DNA from: ATZT02 sp038145175
GTDB lineage: Bacteria > Actinomycetota > Actinomycetes > S36-B12 > UBA5976
Length of the DNA stretch: 64,000 nucleotides
Direction: 5' to 3'
NCBI GenBank assembly: GCA_038145175.1
Contig: JAYQPE010000004.1
Coordinates: 62,001-126,000, forward strand
Shown: piece by piece, positions 61,749-64,000 of the stretch
How the letters are laid out: every line of letters starts with the position of its first letter
Position numbering within the stretch: position 1 is the stretch's first letter
Notes under the pieces: model-generated
Databases searched by the model: none
What the model was told of the DNA's origin: nothing
Seen by the model: only the letters and a program-made list of their open reading frames with translations
Position numbers and translations under genes: made by a program

Positions 61749-64000
61749 TAATCACCAACTCGAACTGGAGGCATTCCTGATATATCACGGCCTTCATGAA
61801 TAGCGGCATAAACACGATCTGGAAGTAATGGCATATCAATATTTCTTACCCCAAAACCTTTAACTGCATCCATCACTGCGTTAACAAATGCAGCTGGACC
61901 TCCAACCGTGGCACATTCACCAATTCCTTTAGCCCCAATTGGGTGATGTGGACATGGTGTTACAACTTCATGTAATTCAAATCCTGGAGTTTCCCAAGCA
62001 GTTGGTAGTAAATAATCCATGTAATTTGAACCAACACAATTTCCTTCTTCATCAAAAGTAATAAATTGCATACTTGACATTGCATAAGCTTCAGTTAATC
62101 CACCCATGATTTGTCCTTCAACAATCATTGGATTAATGCGCACTCCACAATCATCAACCGCAACTACTTTTAATACATCCCACACACCAGTTTCTGGATC
62201 AACTTCAACTGTGGCAATGTAACAAGCAAATGGCCAAGTTAGATTTGGTGGATCATAATAAGAAACATTTTCTAGTCCAGGTTCCATTCCATCTGGCATA
62301 TTTGTGTAAGCAGCTACAGCACATTCTTGAATGGTTACACCTTTATCTTTAGCACCTCGGACAAAGAATCGACCTAGTTCCCATTCAATATCTTCCTCAG
62401 ATACTTCTAATAAGTGTGCAGCTAATTTTCTTGCTTTTGCTCTAATTTTTCTTGCCACCATGGCAACAGCAGCACCGGCGACAGGTGTAGATCTTGACGC
62501 ATAAGTTCCCATCCCAAATGGGGCTGTATCTGTGTCACCTTCTTCTACCACAATGTCATCGGCAGGAATGCCTAATTCATGTGCAACTATTTGAGCCCAA
62601 GTAGTTTCATGTCCTTGCCCTTGAGATTTAGCACCAGTACGAAGTAATGCTTTACCAGTAGCATGTACGCGAAGTTCAGCAGAGTCAAACATTTTTATTC
62701 CCAAAATGTCATATTCTCTTGAATTTCCCGCGCCAAGTGGTTCTGTCATTGTGGATATACCAATTCCTAATAATTTTCCACGCTTGGCTGCTTCTGCTTT
62801 TTGTTTTAAGAAATCTTTATAGCCAATAGCTTCTAATCCAATATCTAAGCATTTTCCATATTGACCAGAATCCGTTAAAAATCCAAATGGGGTTCTATAT
62901 GGAAACATATCGTCTTTCACAAAATTGATACGACGAAATTCAGCTTGATCCATACCAATATCATCAGCTGCTGCTTGCATCATTCTTTCTTGGAAAAACA
63001 TTGCTTCAGTGACGCGGAAAGAACATCTATAAGCAACCCCACCTGGTGCTTTATTTGTATAAACTCCTGTAGCTGTTAGATGAGCAACAGGAATGTCGTA
63101 TGCAGCAAATGCTGAATGCATCAAACCTATTTTAAATTTACTTGGTTGAGCATCAGAAAAAAATGCACCTTGATCTGAAGTTGTGTGCATGCGAATACCT
63201 AAAATTTTTCCATCTTTTCGCATTGCAACTTGACCTTTCAAATACACATCTCTTGCAAAATGTGTTGAAATCAAATTTCCTGATTTATCTTCAATCCACT
63301 TCACAGGTTTCTCAGTGAGAATTGAGGCAAGAATTGAAATTACATAACCTGGATAAACTGGCACCTTGTTGCCAAATCCTCCACCTAAATCTGGTGAAAT
63401 AATTCGAATTTGATGCTCAGGAAGTTCTGCAACTAAAGCAACTGCTGCACGAATAATGTGTGGTGCTTGAGTTGTCATGTAAACAGTTAATTTGCTGGTT
63501 GCACGATCAAAATCTGCAATTGAACCACAAGTTTCCATTGGTGATGGATGTGATCTTGGATAGTGAAGTTCTAAATTTGAAATTTTGTCTGCAGCAGCAA
63601 AAGCTTTATCTGTACCAGCTTTATCGCCAATTTCCCAATCGTAAACATGATTATTTACTTGACCACTTTTATCATCACGAATAACTGGTGCACTTGGCTC
63701 CATTGCTTGGAAAGGATTTACTAATGCAGGTAAAGTTTCATAATCAACTTTAATTTTCGCAACAGCATCTTTAGCAATATATGGATCATCTGCCACTACC
63801 GCAGCAACTTCTTGACCTTGAAAACGAACTTTATCCGTAGCTAAGACTGCTTGTGTGTCATAAGACAACGTTGGCATCCAAGCTAAATTTCTAGCAGCCA
63901 TCATTTCACCGGTTAAAACTAAACGAACTCCTGGAACTTCCCAGGCTGCACTAACATCAATTGATTTAATACGCGCATGCGCTACAGGACTTCTTAATAT
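61748..64000 (-). CDS. coxL: Aerobic CO dehydrogenase large subunit, form I (5'-truncated by window)
   Basis: The catalytic molybdenum subunit oxidising CO to CO2. The frame continues to the window edge, where it reads ILRSPVAHARIKSIDVSAAW, so the ATG at 63904 is internal and about 60 N-terminal residues are missing. The form I signature AYRCSFR at 63014-63034 holds the Cys that ligates copper in the Mo-S-Cu site. PDLGGGFGNK is a cofactor-contacting loop and KGIGECATVGG near the end carries the active-site Glu. The coxM and coxS genes are expected beyond the right edge. Confidence 0.95.
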   Translation of the reverse strand: MLRSPVAHARIKSIDVSAAWEVPGVRLVLTGEMMAARNLAWMPTLSYDTQAVLATDKVRFQGQEVAAVVADDPYIAKDAVAKIKVDYETLPALVNPFQAMEPSAPVIRDDKSGQVNNHVYDWEIGDKAGTDKAFAAADKISNLELHYPRSHPSPMETCGSIADFDRATSKLTVYMTTQAPHIIRAAVALVAELPEHQIRIISPDLGGGFGNKVPVYPGYVISILASILTEKPVKWIEDKSGNLISTHFARDVYLKGQVAMRKDGKILGIRMHTTSDQGAFFSDAQPSKFKIGLMHSAFAAYDIPVAHLTATGVYTNKAPGGVAYRCSFRVTEAMFFQERMMQAAADDIGMDQAEFRRINFVKDDMFPYRTPFGFLTDSGQYGKCLDIGLEAIGYKDFLKQKAEAAKRGKLLGIGISTMTEPLGAGNSREYDILGIKMFDSAELRVHATGKALLRTGAKSQGQGHETTWAQIVAHELGIPADDIVVEEGDTDTAPFGMGTYASRSTPVAGAAVAMVARKIRAKARKLAAHLLEVSEEDIEWELGRFFVRGAKDKGVTIQECAVAAYTNMPDGMEPGLENVSYYDPPNLTWPFACYIATVEVDPETGVWDVLKVVAVDDCGVRINPMIVEGQIMGGLTEAYAMSSMQFITFDEEGNCVGSNYMDYLLPTAWETPGFELHEVVTPCPHHPIGAKGIGECATVGGPAAFVNAVMDAVKGFGVRNIDMPLLPDRVYAAIHEGRDISGMPPVRVGD

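Noticed and set aside
63904..64000. coxL start at the ATG at 63904
   Set aside because: The frame continues to the window edge with typical CoxL sequence (ILRSPVAHARIKSIDV), so that ATG is internal.

Overview
The window is AT-rich, densely packed bacterial chromosome with very short intergenic gaps. It points to a streamlined, probably planktonic member of the Actinomycetota. The evidence is two mycothiol genes (mshB and mca) and small families largely confined to that phylum: DUF3107, DUF3117, DUF4245, DUF4307 and the actinobacterial form of DapD. Several genes also appear to be leaderless. The low G+C recalls the freshwater/marine Nanopelagicales type, but that placement is inference. I saw no rRNA, tRNA, CRISPR array, insertion sequence or prophage.

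Left part (1-31 kb): a truncated PfkB-family sugar kinase faces a four-gene minus-strand operon (alpha/beta hydrolase, glutamine-synthetase-like ligase, aldehyde dehydrogenase, SDR) that looks like amine or polyamine catabolism. Next come DUF3107 and a second hydrolase, an EamA exporter, a soluble PRC-barrel/MgtE_N/CBS protein with a DUF1003 membrane protein, Mrp, HtrA, an O-methyltransferase and DUF3117. Amino-acid genes follow (dapE/dapD divergent, tyrA and pheA), then ferredoxin, cysS, a VanW-type envelope protein, a coiled-coil protein, mshB, an S9 peptidase and a complete oligopeptide ABC transporter whose binding-protein gene is bracketed by hairpins.

Middle (31-55 kb): housekeeping genes typA, ychF, rmuC, ispH, xseAB, class I fumarase, PIN-PhoH, a LysE exporter divergent from an AlkD-like protein, mca with DUF4307 and greA, a drug-type ABC exporter, ilvA, an MFS carrier, msrA, a BI-1 protein, a lysine-rich histone-H1-like protein, a TlpA-like thioredoxin and fadD.

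Right part (55-64 kb): an aerobic carbon monoxide dehydrogenase locus. On the minus strand are coxL (cut by the window edge, with the form I signature AYRCSFR), an XdhC-type maturation protein fused to a YHS metal-binding domain, coxG, and five small single-pass membrane proteins in one tightly coupled run. Facing them on the plus strand are coxD (MoxR ATPase) and coxE (VWA), with three small uncharacterised proteins, one of them GIY-YIG-like. I infer that coxD/coxE and the XdhC protein mature the Mo-Cu site, that CoxG links the enzyme to the membrane, and that the five small proteins act at the membrane beside it. This expanded accessory set is the best candidate for an undescribed system in the window.
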